Shown: one piece after another, positions 43,110 through 51,935 of the stretch
Position numbering within the stretch: the stretch's first letter is position 1
How the letters are laid out: each line of letters opens with the position of its first letter
Assembly: GCF_000952855.1 (NCBI RefSeq)
Contig: NZ_JSVU01000001.1
Coordinates: 310,001 to 374,000, forward strand
Length of the DNA: 64,000 bases
From: Aequorivita vladivostokensis
Lineage (GTDB): Bacteria > Bacteroidota > Bacteroidia > Flavobacteriales > Flavobacteriaceae
Direction: 5' to 3'
Notes under the pieces: model-generated
The model's database searches: none
Told to the model about the DNA's origin: nothing
Seen by the model: only the letters and a program-made list of their open reading frames with translations
Translations under genes and position numbers: made by a program

Positions 43110-43165
43110 CTCGTCAAGCCCATATCCGCCGCGGCGGACACAGGTTCGAGTCCTGTTCCCGCTAC
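43107..43165 (+). pseudogene. Decayed tRNA-Met at the end of unit 2
   Basis: Same structure as 42751-42809, 356 bases later. It ends in CCCGCTAC, directly followed by the presumed original tRNA terminator. Confidence 0.75.
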
Positions 43166-43170
43166 GAAGG

Positions 43171-43197
43171 AAACCTCCTTTTTTTGGAGGTTTTTTT
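43171..43197 (+). terminator. Original host terminator of the tRNA
   Basis: AAACCTCC and GGAGGTTT flank seven T residues, then a T-run. It follows the last tRNA fragment as it would have followed the tRNA before the insertions. Confidence 0.8.
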
Positions 43198-43288
43198 ATG
43201 CCCTTTTACCTCCACAGTGACAATTCTTTAACAGCATTTTTACATTGCATTTAGTACATTAGCCGTTTATTTTTAAAACTGAACACTA

Positions 43289-45223
43289 ATGAAGTATTTC
43301 ACTTGCAGTCTCTTGGTTTCACTGCTCCTCACCACTGTTTCATTTAACTTATTTGCGCAGGAAGTAAAGCCCAACAATCAACCCCTTTTCGACAATTTCT
43401 CATATAGACAAGGGAATGTGTATCGTACCGCCTCGGGAAAACCAGGGCCGGAATATTGGCAAAACTCGGCCGATTATAATTTGGAAGCCACGCTTGATGA
43501 TAAAACGCACACCGTTTCAGGAAATGTAACTATTCATTACACAAATAATAGTCCGGAGACCTTAGATTTTATTTGGTTATATCTTGAACAAAACCGTTTT
43601 ACTGAAAACTCCCGTGGAACTTTGACCACTCCAGTTCAGGGCAATCGTTACAGTGGCGACGTGAAAGGTGGTTTTGAATTGAAAAATGTTTCGGCAAAAA
43701 CCAAGACCGGAACTTCTTCAAAACATATAATTACCGATACGCGTATGCAGCTTTGGTTGGATAAACCTTTGGAAGCCAAAGGAGGTAAGGTTGAAATAAA
43801 AATGGATTTCAAATTTAAGGTTCCCGTGGAGGGAATGGACCGTATGGGCAGACTGGAAGTAAAGGATGGAACTATTTACGCCATTGCACAATGGTATCCT
43901 CGAGTTGCGGTTTTTGATGATGTGGTTGGCTGGAATACTGATCCCTATTTAGGAGCAGGTGAGTTCTATTGCGAATATGGAAATTACGACGTGAAAATTA
44001 CCGCACCAGCCAATCAAACGGTAGTATGTTCCGGGGTTTTACAAAACCCCAAAGAGGTACTTACAAAAGAACAGCAAACCCGATGGGCACAAGCTGAGAA
44101 AAGCAATAAAACCGTTTACATCATAAAGCCGGAAGAAGTTGGCAAGCCTGTTGCTTCTGTGAAGTCAGATGGCATGCTCACCTGGCATTTTAAAATGGAA
44201 AACACCCGCGATGTGGCCTGGGCGGCTTCCAAAGCATTTATTTGGGACGCCGCGCGCATGAATCTGGGCGATGGCAAGACAGGATTGGCACAATCAGTTT
44301 ACCCAAAGGAAAGTGATGGCAATAATGCCTGGTCGCGCTCAACGGAATTCACAAAAGCTTCGGTTGAATTTTATTCAAAAACCTTTTTTCCTTATCCGTA
44401 CCATAACGCAATTAATGTAGCGGCTAGCGTGGGCGGTATGGAATATCCCGGCGTTAGTTTTTGTCACTACCAAAGTAAGGGCGAGGATCTTTGGGGCGTT
44501 ACCGACCACGAATTCGGCCACAACTGGTTCCCAATGATCGTGGGCAGCAACGAGCGCCGCTATCCGTGGATGGACGAGGGTTTCAACACTTTTATAAACC
44601 ATTATAGCACCGTGGCTTTTAACAATGGGGAATTCCCGACAACTACCGATAGCCCGAAAAACTTGGTACGCTATTTAATGTACGAAAACCGTGAGAGCAT
44701 TGATACCTATCCTGATGTGGCCAATGCAATGAATTTGGCTTATACCGCTTATTACAAACCCGCAGTGGGTCTTTACTTGCTTCGCGAATATATTTTGGGC
44801 GGGGAGCGTTTTGACAATGCCTTTAAAAGCTACATTCACACTTGGGCGTATAAACATCCGCAACCGAATGATTTTTTCAACCATATGGAAAACGTGGCGG
44901 GCGAAGATCTTTCCTGGTTTTGGAAAGGGTGGTTTTACGGCAATGGCAATATAGATTTGGGTATTTCTGAAGTGAAATCTTACAGCGGAAATTATTTGAT
45001 TACAGTTGAAAACGATGGGCAAATCCCGATGCCGGTGCAGCTTCAGGTGATTTATGATGACAATTCAAAAGAAGAAATCTCGCTTCCCGTTGAAATCTGG
45101 CAGCGCGGCAATAGTTGGACGCACCTTTTAAAAACAACCAAACAAGTACAGCGCGTGGTTTTGGATCCCAATAAAATGCTGCCCGATGTAAATGTTTTGA
45201 ACGACACTTGGAATAAACTTTAA
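43289..45223 (+). CDS. M1-family zinc metallopeptidase
   Basis: A 644-residue exported aminopeptidase-like enzyme with a signal peptide (1-23, ending LFAQ). The zinc site is HEFGH (407-411) with Glu430 in WMDEGF, the HExxH-x18-E arrangement of family M1. GGMEYPG (382-388) fits the exopeptidase motif GxMEN, changed to MEYP. An N-terminal beta-saddle domain comes before. Predicted to act in the periplasm or at the cell surface. Followed by a bidirectional terminator. Confidence 0.9.
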   Translation: MKYFTCSLLVSLLLTTVSFNLFAQEVKPNNQPLFDNFSYRQGNVYRTASGKPGPEYWQNSADYNLEATLDDKTHTVSGNVTIHYTNNSPETLDFIWLYLEQNRFTENSRGTLTTPVQGNRYSGDVKGGFELKNVSAKTKTGTSSKHIITDTRMQLWLDKPLEAKGGKVEIKMDFKFKVPVEGMDRMGRLEVKDGTIYAIAQWYPRVAVFDDVVGWNTDPYLGAGEFYCEYGNYDVKITAPANQTVVCSGVLQNPKEVLTKEQQTRWAQAEKSNKTVYIIKPEEVGKPVASVKSDGMLTWHFKMENTRDVAWAASKAFIWDAARMNLGDGKTGLAQSVYPKESDGNNAWSRSTEFTKASVEFYSKTFFPYPYHNAINVAASVGGMEYPGVSFCHYQSKGEDLWGVTDHEFGHNWFPMIVGSNERRYPWMDEGFNTFINHYSTVAFNNGEFPTTTDSPKNLVRYLMYENRESIDTYPDVANAMNLAYTAYYKPAVGLYLLREYILGGERFDNAFKSYIHTWAYKHPQPNDFFNHMENVAGEDLSWFWKGWFYGNGNIDLGISEVKSYSGNYLITVENDGQIPMPVQLQVIYDDNSKEEISLPVEIWQRGNSWTHLLKTTKQVQRVVLDPNKMLPDVNVLNDTWNKL

Positions 45224-45240
45224 AAATTCCAACAAAGAAA

Positions 45241-45278
45241 AATGCTTCCAAACTATAAATTTTGGAAGCATTTTTTTT
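45241..45278. terminator. Bidirectional terminator between convergent genes
   Basis: AATGCTTCCAAA and TTTGGAAGCATT form a 12-bp stem, followed by TTTTTT. Serves the M1 peptidase gene and the BlaR1-like gene. Confidence 0.85.
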
Positions 45279-45299
45279 AAATAATATTTGGTAATTAAT

Positions 45300-47135
45300 T
45301 TAGCATCCGCCTAAATGAACTATCGGATATTGGCTTACATCTATAATAACCTCATTTGTGCTTTTTTTCACCATTTCAATCGCTTCGTCTGTGCTGTAAT
45401 TATGTGGGCCTATGTAAAAAGTAGCTCCCCGTTTCCCCAATTCCTTTACATATTCCACCGGGTCTGCAATTGGCGCTGGCGGAGCCTCGGGAGCCATATA
45501 TAAGTTTCCGTTTTCTGCGGAAGGCATTCTTTGGTTATCCTTTATTGCAATCTTTTTTTTGTCAAAAGGCTCTTCGTACAAATGAACTGTATTTTCCTCT
45601 TTGCTGATATAGATTCCTATATTATTGTTTTTATCAAGTAACTCATTAGCTTTTTCAAAAGTGATTCGCTCTCCTTTATAGTAATAATTCGCTTCACTGA
45701 ACTTTTTATTGTCTTCTTCTCTAGAATAATTTTGCTTCTGATTGCATTCCGGAAAAGGTTGGGCTTTTGCCCGCTGCGCAAGTGTCATTTTTTTATAAAT
45801 GATTTCCAAACGTTCCAAATCCTTCTTTCTGATGATTCGTTCTTCAATGTCAACCGCATTGTATTTTTTCGCCAGTTTATTGTACTCGGCTATTTCTGCT
45901 TTAGTGGCTTCTGTGACGTCATTACTTGCCAGAGGGGTATTTCCTTTTCCAAGTACTATCTCTTGATTAGGGGTAACCATACGGTAAAAGCCGTATTCTT
46001 GCAATGAATCAAATATGAATTTTACTTCTTCACTTGGAATATCAGTGTTGCTTTTTACGTGAATATTCAAAATTTTATTACGAATTGCAGGACTTATATC
46101 TTGATGAAAATTCTTTACGGTTTTTACAAATGTTTGTTTGGTAGCAACTAAACCGTTTATGTTATAAGTTCCATTTTCTAAAATTTGAATGTCAAGATTC
46201 CGAGTGGTCATTTGTGAACTCTCTGGGAAAACTTCCGCATCTGCTTTTTGGTGGGTTAATTCAGTTGTTGTTTTAGTTTTTTGAACAACTTTATTTGTGC
46301 TAAACCCATAAATCAATACGGAAAGCAAGGGCAAAAGCAAAAGGCTTCGAAACCAAACGGCTCTTTTGGAGGTGCGTGTTTTCATAAGTGTAAATCGTTT
46401 TTTGATTGATGAATAATTCAGTGAATGCGCCAGTGAAGGCGTAGCTGCATTTGATGAGAATGCAAGTAATATTTTTTGATAGTCAGAAGTTTTGGCACCT
46501 GCGTTCAAAACGGCACGGTCCGCCAAAAATTCGTGGTTCAGTTTGATGCTTTTTTTGATGAAATGGAACAACGGGTTGAACCAAAACACGATCTGCAATA
46601 TTTCAACAAAAATAATGTCCAAACTGTGTTTTTGGCGCGCGTGTGTTTCTTCGTGAAATATGACTTCCTGCGGTATTTCACGATTTTCGAATTGCTGTTT
46701 GTTCAGAAATATATAGTTGAAAAAAGTATGTGGAATGACGGTTTCACTTAAAAGTACATTTATAAAAGGGGTGTTTTTATATTTTGGGTTTTTTCGAATT
46801 TGTTGGATTAATCCAAAAAGATTTCTGAAAAATTTTATGCTGAAAAACAGCACCCCCAGGCCATAAAACGTCCAAAGTACAAAAGGCCAATAATTGAGGG
46901 TTTGCTCAACTTCGGTATAATTCAATTGCGGAGTTACTTCGGAATAAATTGGGACGATGGACGAAACTTCCACATAACTGGTAAAAGTGATAAGCGGAAT
47001 TAGAAAAGCGGCCAATAAACTCCCGAACAGATAAAAACGCTTAAAAGTGTGCATGGAGGTGTTTTCCAAAACAACTTTATAAAAAGCGAAAAGGACGGCA
47101 AGAATGGCGGCGGATTTCAGTAAATATAGTTCCAT
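45300..47135 (-). CDS. BlaR1/MecR1-type M56 membrane peptidase
   Basis: A 611-residue membrane metalloprotease. Helices lie at about 5-23, 35-55, 83-105 and near 260-280. The zinc motif HEETH is at 161-165, with HEFLADRAVL downstream giving the third ligand. The long C-terminal periplasmic region (about 285-611) is not a penicillin-binding domain; it has repeats of polar sequence and may be a substrate or sensor domain. It starts 2 bases after the BlaI-like repressor gene. The pair is the usual sense-and-derepress module: the peptidase is activated and destroys the repressor. Ligand unknown. Confidence 0.88.
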   Translation of the reverse strand: MELYLLKSAAILAVLFAFYKVVLENTSMHTFKRFYLFGSLLAAFLIPLITFTSYVEVSSIVPIYSEVTPQLNYTEVEQTLNYWPFVLWTFYGLGVLFFSIKFFRNLFGLIQQIRKNPKYKNTPFINVLLSETVIPHTFFNYIFLNKQQFENREIPQEVIFHEETHARQKHSLDIIFVEILQIVFWFNPLFHFIKKSIKLNHEFLADRAVLNAGAKTSDYQKILLAFSSNAATPSLAHSLNYSSIKKRFTLMKTRTSKRAVWFRSLLLLPLLSVLIYGFSTNKVVQKTKTTTELTHQKADAEVFPESSQMTTRNLDIQILENGTYNINGLVATKQTFVKTVKNFHQDISPAIRNKILNIHVKSNTDIPSEEVKFIFDSLQEYGFYRMVTPNQEIVLGKGNTPLASNDVTEATKAEIAEYNKLAKKYNAVDIEERIIRKKDLERLEIIYKKMTLAQRAKAQPFPECNQKQNYSREEDNKKFSEANYYYKGERITFEKANELLDKNNNIGIYISKEENTVHLYEEPFDKKKIAIKDNQRMPSAENGNLYMAPEAPPAPIADPVEYVKELGKRGATFYIGPHNYSTDEAIEMVKKSTNEVIIDVSQYPIVHLGGC

Positions 47136-47137
47136 AA

Positions 47138-47506
47138 CTACTTCTTTTTAATTTCAGAATCTATCAATGTTTTAAGGGCTTCCAATTCTTTTTTGGATAG
47201 ATTGGTCTCTTCGGTAAAGAAAGAGGCAAATTGCGATGGACTGTTGTTGAAAAAGTTTTTGATCAAACTATTGACGTGTTTGGAGAAATAGTCTTTCTTT
47301 TTTACCAGGGGAAAGTATTCCCGCGAACGTCCAACTTGTTCGTAGTCCACAAAATTTTTGTCCTGCATCCGTTTCAAAAGCGTGGCAACGGTTGTGGTTG
47401 CGGGTTTTGGCTCGGGGTATGCATCTATTAAATCCTTCATAAAGGCGCGTTCCTGTTTCCACAAAATCTGCATTAATTGTTCTTCTGAATTTGATAAAGC
47501 CATCAT
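47138..47506 (-). CDS. BlaI/MecI/CopY-family repressor
   Basis: A 122-residue winged-helix repressor. SEEQLMQILWKQERAFMKDLIDAYPEPKPATTTVATLLKRMQDKNFV is the standard BlaI DNA-binding domain. The C-terminal helical part (SPSQFASFF... LSKKELEALKTLI) dimerises and is the cleavage target. The start may be either of two ATGs (47506 or 47503). Two operator dyads directly upstream suggest autoregulation of the repressor-peptidase operon. Confidence 0.93.
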   Translation of the reverse strand: MMALSNSEEQLMQILWKQERAFMKDLIDAYPEPKPATTTVATLLKRMQDKNFVDYEQVGRSREYFPLVKKKDYFSKHVNSLIKNFFNNSPSQFASFFTEETNLSKKELEALKTLIDSEIKKK

Positions 47507-47521
47507 TGAAATCTATTTGTA

Positions 47522-47565
47522 TTCTACAAACGTAGAACAAATATCTCAATTCTACAAATGTAGAG
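47522..47565 (-). promoter_or_regulatory. Two BlaI-type operator dyads overlapping the promoter
   Basis: TTCTACAAACGTAGAA (47522-47537) and TTCTACAAATGTAGAG (47550-47565) are 28 bases apart. On the minus strand each holds a promoter box: TTTG (47558-47555) and TACGTTTG (47534-47527), 20 bases apart, a match to the -33/-7 consensus. Bound repressor would cover both boxes. Confidence 0.8.
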
Positions 47566-47630
47566 GCGAAAAATTTTCTAAACAGCAAATCCCAAATTCC
47601 AAAAGATCAATCTAAACCTTAATATTAGCG

Positions 47631-47679
47631 CTCTGTTTCGATTTCTGTTTCGATTTCGATTTCAAAAAGAATATCTTTG
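47631..47679 (+). promoter_or_regulatory. Promoter of the PhnA-like gene with TTTCGATTTC repeats
   Basis: TATCTTTG at 47672-47679 is a -7 box 17 bases before the ATG. Upstream, CTGTTTCGATTTC-type units repeat about three times (47633-47663). The repeats may hold the -33 region. Confidence 0.55.
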
Positions 47680-47696
47680 AGCCAAATTATTTTAAG

Positions 47697-48272
47697 ATGC
47701 GTTTAGAAAAAGAATTGCAGCACCGAAGCGACAACAAATGTGAACTTTGCGGTTCCGAAGAAAATCTTAGTGTTTTTGAAGTGCCAAACTCCCCAACTGA
47801 TGTTGCCGATACAAGTATTTTAATTTGTGAAACTTGCAAAGATCAAATAGAAGACCCCGAAAAAGTAGATCCCAATCATTGGCGCTGCTTAAACGATAGT
47901 ATGTGGAGCACCGTGCCAGCCGTGCAGGTTATGGCGTGGCGTATGCTCAATAGGCTTAAAGCCGAAGGCTGGCCACAGGATTTACTGGATATGATGTATG
48001 TGGAGGACGAAACCAAGGAGTGGGCAAAAGCCGGTCTTGCTGAAAATACCGGAAAAGCAATAGTGCATCGCGATAGTAACGGCGTTATTTTGGAAGCGGG
48101 CGATTCTGTGGTTTTGATTAAAGACTTAAAAGTGAAGGGTAGCAGTATGGTTGCCAAACAGGGAACGGCAGTTCGCAGAATTTCCCTGGATCACGAAAAC
48201 GAAAAGTACATTGAAGGTAAGGTCGATGGGCAACAAATAGTAATTATCACTGATTTTGTAAAAAAAATATAG
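47697..48272 (+). CDS. PhnA-domain protein (YjdM-like)
   Basis: A 191-residue protein with an N-terminal zinc ribbon (CELCGSEE, then CETCKDQ) and a C-terminal PhnA domain at about 125-191 (VHRDSNGVILEAGDSVVLIKDLKVKGSS), which ends the way PhnA/YjdM proteins do. Despite the name, PhnA is not proven to act in phosphonate metabolism. The product is acidic and cytoplasmic. It is convergent with the TPR gene that ends 2 bases away. Confidence 0.88.
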   Translation: MRLEKELQHRSDNKCELCGSEENLSVFEVPNSPTDVADTSILICETCKDQIEDPEKVDPNHWRCLNDSMWSTVPAVQVMAWRMLNRLKAEGWPQDLLDMMYVEDETKEWAKAGLAENTGKAIVHRDSNGVILEAGDSVVLIKDLKVKGSSMVAKQGTAVRRISLDHENEKYIEGKVDGQQIVIITDFVKKI

Positions 48273-48273
48273 A

Positions 48274-50025
48274 TTAATATTTATAGTCCAATTTTTTCAT
48301 AAACTCCTTGAAACGAGTTTCGTTTCTATAGGCTTCAAACATAGGTTCGTTTGGCAATTCTATTAACCCAAGGTCATTGTACGTCCGGGCTTTTTCCAGC
48401 CAATAGTACATTTTTTCTTTATCTTGTAGTACTGCATAGGTTCCTGCAATTTGAAAGCTCCAAGCTTTTTCATATTCATTGATCATTTTAGTCAACGCGG
48501 CATTGGATTTTTCCTCATCACCCAATAAATGGTATACTATAGCTTCTATGTGTAACCTGAATCCTTCCAAAGGTTCTTTTTTTATGACTTCTAAGGCTTC
48601 TTTATATCTTTTCTGGTTCATTAATATTAGCGCATATAATGAGTATGCAACATCTTGATTGGCATTTAAGTCAATAGATTCCTTTATAGCTATTTCGGCC
48701 TCCTTGAATTTTTTCGCCATATAATAGGTGTTGGCTAGACTGTAATAATTGCCAGCATTTATGGGGTCGAGTGTAATTACTTTTTTGTGGATTGCAATGG
48801 CCTCTTCTGTATTACCACGCAACAGCGCTACTTCTGACGCCCTGTGGAGGGCTGTTTCATTATTGGGCTCTAAGCGCAAAGCCTTTTCGGCGAGTCTTCC
48901 GGCTTTTCCGATATCATTTTCATATTCCAAAGATAACAACGACAGGAAGGCATAAGTTTCTGCATAGGTGCTGTCTGCTTGTATGGCTTTTTCTGCCACT
49001 TGATATGTGAGCTTTTTAGCCTCTTCATAATCAATAATTCCAAAATTATTTTTTGAGTGATATATATTGCCCAATGTTATTAAAGCTGGAGCATAAGTGG
49101 AATCTATAGCCAAAGATTTATTCAATAATTGTTCAGCTTTGAGCAAAGATGAATCGTCAAAATTATTGTGAAATATATGCCTGCCTTCCAAAAATAGGGT
49201 ATAGGCATCGGTATTTGGTTCTTCTGTCTTCGGAATTATTTTATCCAATATCCGCAATTGAAGGTTTTCAGCTACTGCTTCGGCAATTTCATTTTGGATT
49301 TTAAAAATGTTTTTTAGTTCCTTTTCCCAACTCTGGGACCAAATATTGTTGTCGCCTTTAGTTTCAACAAGGTTTACACTTACCCTTATAACGCTGTCTT
49401 GGGAACGCACACTGCCTTCAAGAATATAGGCCACTTGCAGCGTCTTGGCTATTTCTGACAAGTCCATTGCTTTATTTTTAAATGAAAAGGCGGAGGTACG
49501 CGAGGTAACCTGCAGTTCGTTTATTTTAACGAGCGAGTTCAGCACCTCTTCTGCCAGGCCATCGGCAAAATAACCTTGCTGTTTGTTCGGTGACATGTCT
49601 GAAAAAGGCAAAACGGCTATGGATTTTTCAGGATTCGTTTCCAGAGCTATGGCGGGTTCGTTTTTTTGGGATCGCAACCTAAACCTATCTACAAACAATA
49701 AAATTATCGCGAGCGCCAAAAAAGCAATGATGAAAGTATTGAGTTTTTGACCCGTTTTTTGGGTTATGGATTTTTCTTTGGGAACGTTCCTGGTTTTTTT
49801 GATGCCATCGGCCGTAATTTCAAAAAACCATGAAATACAGACCCAAACCGGGAGCAGGACGATCAAAATGATTAAAATCATTTTTCCCACCCAAACGGGC
49901 GCATTAATAATAGGGGTGAGTATGGCTATGACCTGCAGCAATACCCACGAAAACACCAAATATGAAACGGTGCCTTTAAAGACATTTCTTCTTCTCAGCT
50001 CGTTAAAAAAATTATTTAGATTCAT
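48274..50025 (-). CDS. FlgO/TolB-like and TPR membrane protein, copy B
   Basis: A 583-residue protein. The N-terminal ELRRRNVFKGTVSYLVFSW stretch is followed by two close membrane helices and a third helix at about 94-112. A FlgO/TolB-N-like domain (about 134-260: SIAVLPFSDMSPNKQQGYFADGLAEEVLN) and about eight TPR units (280-560) follow. The family is often found as adenylate-cyclase-like or sensor proteins without an enzyme domain; none is seen here. It overlaps the paralogous gene upstream by one base (TAATG). Role unknown; possibly an envelope scaffold. Confidence 0.78.
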   Translation of the reverse strand: MNLNNFFNELRRRNVFKGTVSYLVFSWVLLQVIAILTPIINAPVWVGKMILIILIVLLPVWVCISWFFEITADGIKKTRNVPKEKSITQKTGQKLNTFIIAFLALAIILLFVDRFRLRSQKNEPAIALETNPEKSIAVLPFSDMSPNKQQGYFADGLAEEVLNSLVKINELQVTSRTSAFSFKNKAMDLSEIAKTLQVAYILEGSVRSQDSVIRVSVNLVETKGDNNIWSQSWEKELKNIFKIQNEIAEAVAENLQLRILDKIIPKTEEPNTDAYTLFLEGRHIFHNNFDDSSLLKAEQLLNKSLAIDSTYAPALITLGNIYHSKNNFGIIDYEEAKKLTYQVAEKAIQADSTYAETYAFLSLLSLEYENDIGKAGRLAEKALRLEPNNETALHRASEVALLRGNTEEAIAIHKKVITLDPINAGNYYSLANTYYMAKKFKEAEIAIKESIDLNANQDVAYSLYALILMNQKRYKEALEVIKKEPLEGFRLHIEAIVYHLLGDEEKSNAALTKMINEYEKAWSFQIAGTYAVLQDKEKMYYWLEKARTYNDLGLIELPNEPMFEAYRNETRFKEFMKKLDYKY

Positions 50026-51803
50026 TATTTACCGTTTTCAGTTTTAGGAAAGCCCATTTTGTCAATGAATTTTTGCCATCTTTTATCGGAGTGCAGATTC
50101 CGAAAGCGGGGTTCGGATAATACTTCGTTCAACCCAACATCGTGTACCTCGTACGCCTTATTCAGCCATTTGAAAGCATTTTCGGTATCATTTCTAAAGG
50201 AATAGCTTTCTGCAATTTGATAGGCCATATCATTGGTGTATTTTGCTATGAGTTCCTGCATATAGGCATCAGATTTTTCCATATAGCCCAATTTATAATA
50301 TATGTCGGCATAAATTTGCAGGCTCCATCCTTCATCTTCTTCTCTTTTAATAGCTTCCAAAGCGGCTTCAGTTCTGTTTTGTTGCAATAAGATTCGCGCG
50401 TAATAATAATGCACTGCATAGCGATTGGGCTGTAATTCTATACACTTTTTGGAAGCTGCCACGGCTTTGTCTAACTGGTCCGCACAATAATATGCATTCA
50501 TCAACTGATAATAGGAGTCGGGATTTAGGGGGTCTAAACTTGCTGAATATTCCTGAAGTCTAACGGCACTATCCACCTTGCCCAAAGCCAGTGCAAGCGT
50601 AGATGTAAGGCTTATTATTTCAGGATTTGAGCCGTCCAGTTTTAGGGCTATTGCATTTAATTGTTGGGCTTTGGTAAAATTCCACTCATAGCTTAATTCA
50701 ATATCTGCCAAATATGCATAGGCCAAGGCATTTTCAGGATCTATCTCCAATACCTTATTTGCCGCTTCCTTGGCTAATGTATATCCTTGCTTAAAACCTA
50801 AGGTTCCGTTATTGGCTTGGGTTTCATACACCCTTGAAAGTAGCAGCCAGGCTGGTACATACTTATTGTCTATTTCCAATGCTTTTTTCGCCAGGGATAC
50901 GGCTTCTACGAGTTTCTGTTCATCGCTGGAAAAATTATATGCGTGCACTGCCTGTAAATAAAGTTTATAGGCTTCGGGATTGGTTTTTTTCGACTTGGGA
51001 AGCGGTTTTGAATCCAACAAATTTAGCTCCAGTGCTTTTACCACAGCTTCGGAAACCTCGTCCTGTATTGCAAATATGTTATCCATATTTCTATCATACG
51101 TTTCAGACCATAAGTGCTTATCTTCTTTTGCTTCAATAAGCTGTGCGGTAATACGCAGTAAGTTTCCAGATTTGCGTACGCTACCTTCCAAGACATACGT
51201 AACGTTTAGTTTTTCTGCAATTTCGGGAATCTGTAAGTCTGAATTTTTAAAAGAAAAGGTTGAGGTGCGGGAAGTAACTTTCAGATTTTTGATCTGCGAT
51301 AATAAATTCAGAAGTTCTTCCGTAAGTCCATCCGCAAAATATTCGTTGTCGTTTTTTTCAGAAAAATCCTCAAATGGAAGGACCGCAATGGTTTTGGAAT
51401 TCATTGCTATGGGAAGATTAACGAAAGTATTGTTATTTTTTCTGTCGGTTATAATAAATCTGTCAATAACCAGAACAACAAGAATAAGCGCTAATATTCC
51501 AATTATAATTTTATTGAGTTTTTTTCCAGTCTTTTTTCGGATGGAAGCAGATTCGGCTACTTTACTGGTTCGCTTTAAACCAGTTGGTGTAAATTCAAAA
51601 ATCCAAGTAAGCAATAAATATATAGGAAAACCTATCAAAAGCAGGTAAAATAAGCTTTTGGAAATCCAAAGTGGCATTTCCGTAATATCCTTCAACAGTG
51701 CAGCAATGCGAATAAGGAGCCATGACACCACTATATATGAAATGGCTCCCTTTATTACATTGCGCCGCTTTAGTTCATCCCAGAAACTTTTGCCCCTCTT
51801 CAC
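50025..51803 (-). CDS. FlgO/TolB-like and TPR membrane protein, copy A
   Basis: A 592-residue paralogue of the next gene with the same domain order: three membrane helices, a FlgO-like domain (KTIAVLPFEDFSEKNDNEYFADGLTEELLN) and C-terminal TPRs. Tandem duplication followed by divergence is likely, because conserved stretches match but the TPR region differs. First gene of the two-gene operon. Confidence 0.78.
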   Translation of the reverse strand: MKRGKSFWDELKRRNVIKGAISYIVVSWLLIRIAALLKDITEMPLWISKSLFYLLLIGFPIYLLLTWIFEFTPTGLKRTSKVAESASIRKKTGKKLNKIIIGILALILVVLVIDRFIITDRKNNNTFVNLPIAMNSKTIAVLPFEDFSEKNDNEYFADGLTEELLNLLSQIKNLKVTSRTSTFSFKNSDLQIPEIAEKLNVTYVLEGSVRKSGNLLRITAQLIEAKEDKHLWSETYDRNMDNIFAIQDEVSEAVVKALELNLLDSKPLPKSKKTNPEAYKLYLQAVHAYNFSSDEQKLVEAVSLAKKALEIDNKYVPAWLLLSRVYETQANNGTLGFKQGYTLAKEAANKVLEIDPENALAYAYLADIELSYEWNFTKAQQLNAIALKLDGSNPEIISLTSTLALALGKVDSAVRLQEYSASLDPLNPDSYYQLMNAYYCADQLDKAVAASKKCIELQPNRYAVHYYYARILLQQNRTEAALEAIKREEDEGWSLQIYADIYYKLGYMEKSDAYMQELIAKYTNDMAYQIAESYSFRNDTENAFKWLNKAYEVHDVGLNEVLSEPRFRNLHSDKRWQKFIDKMGFPKTENGK

Positions 51804-51935
51804 AACTCAAAATATTTGGTTAGCTATATTGAATCCTAAAGGTAGCGAATTTATTGATTATCAGTAGTTACACTTAAGGGGATGCAATCAGGGGATTTTA
51901 AAATGCCTTTAAATGAAACTTAGCTTATATGAAAA

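Larger units (their letters stand above)
42427..43165 (+). repeat. Tandem array of two 356-bp GIY-YIG/tRNA units
   Basis: CACAGGTTCGAG recurs at 42427, 42783 and 43139, exactly 356 bases apart. Each unit has a hairpin terminator, a GIY-YIG ORF and a decayed tRNA-Met from its D-arm on. The two units differ at only a handful of positions. The right end runs into the host terminator at 43171. Confidence 0.9.
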
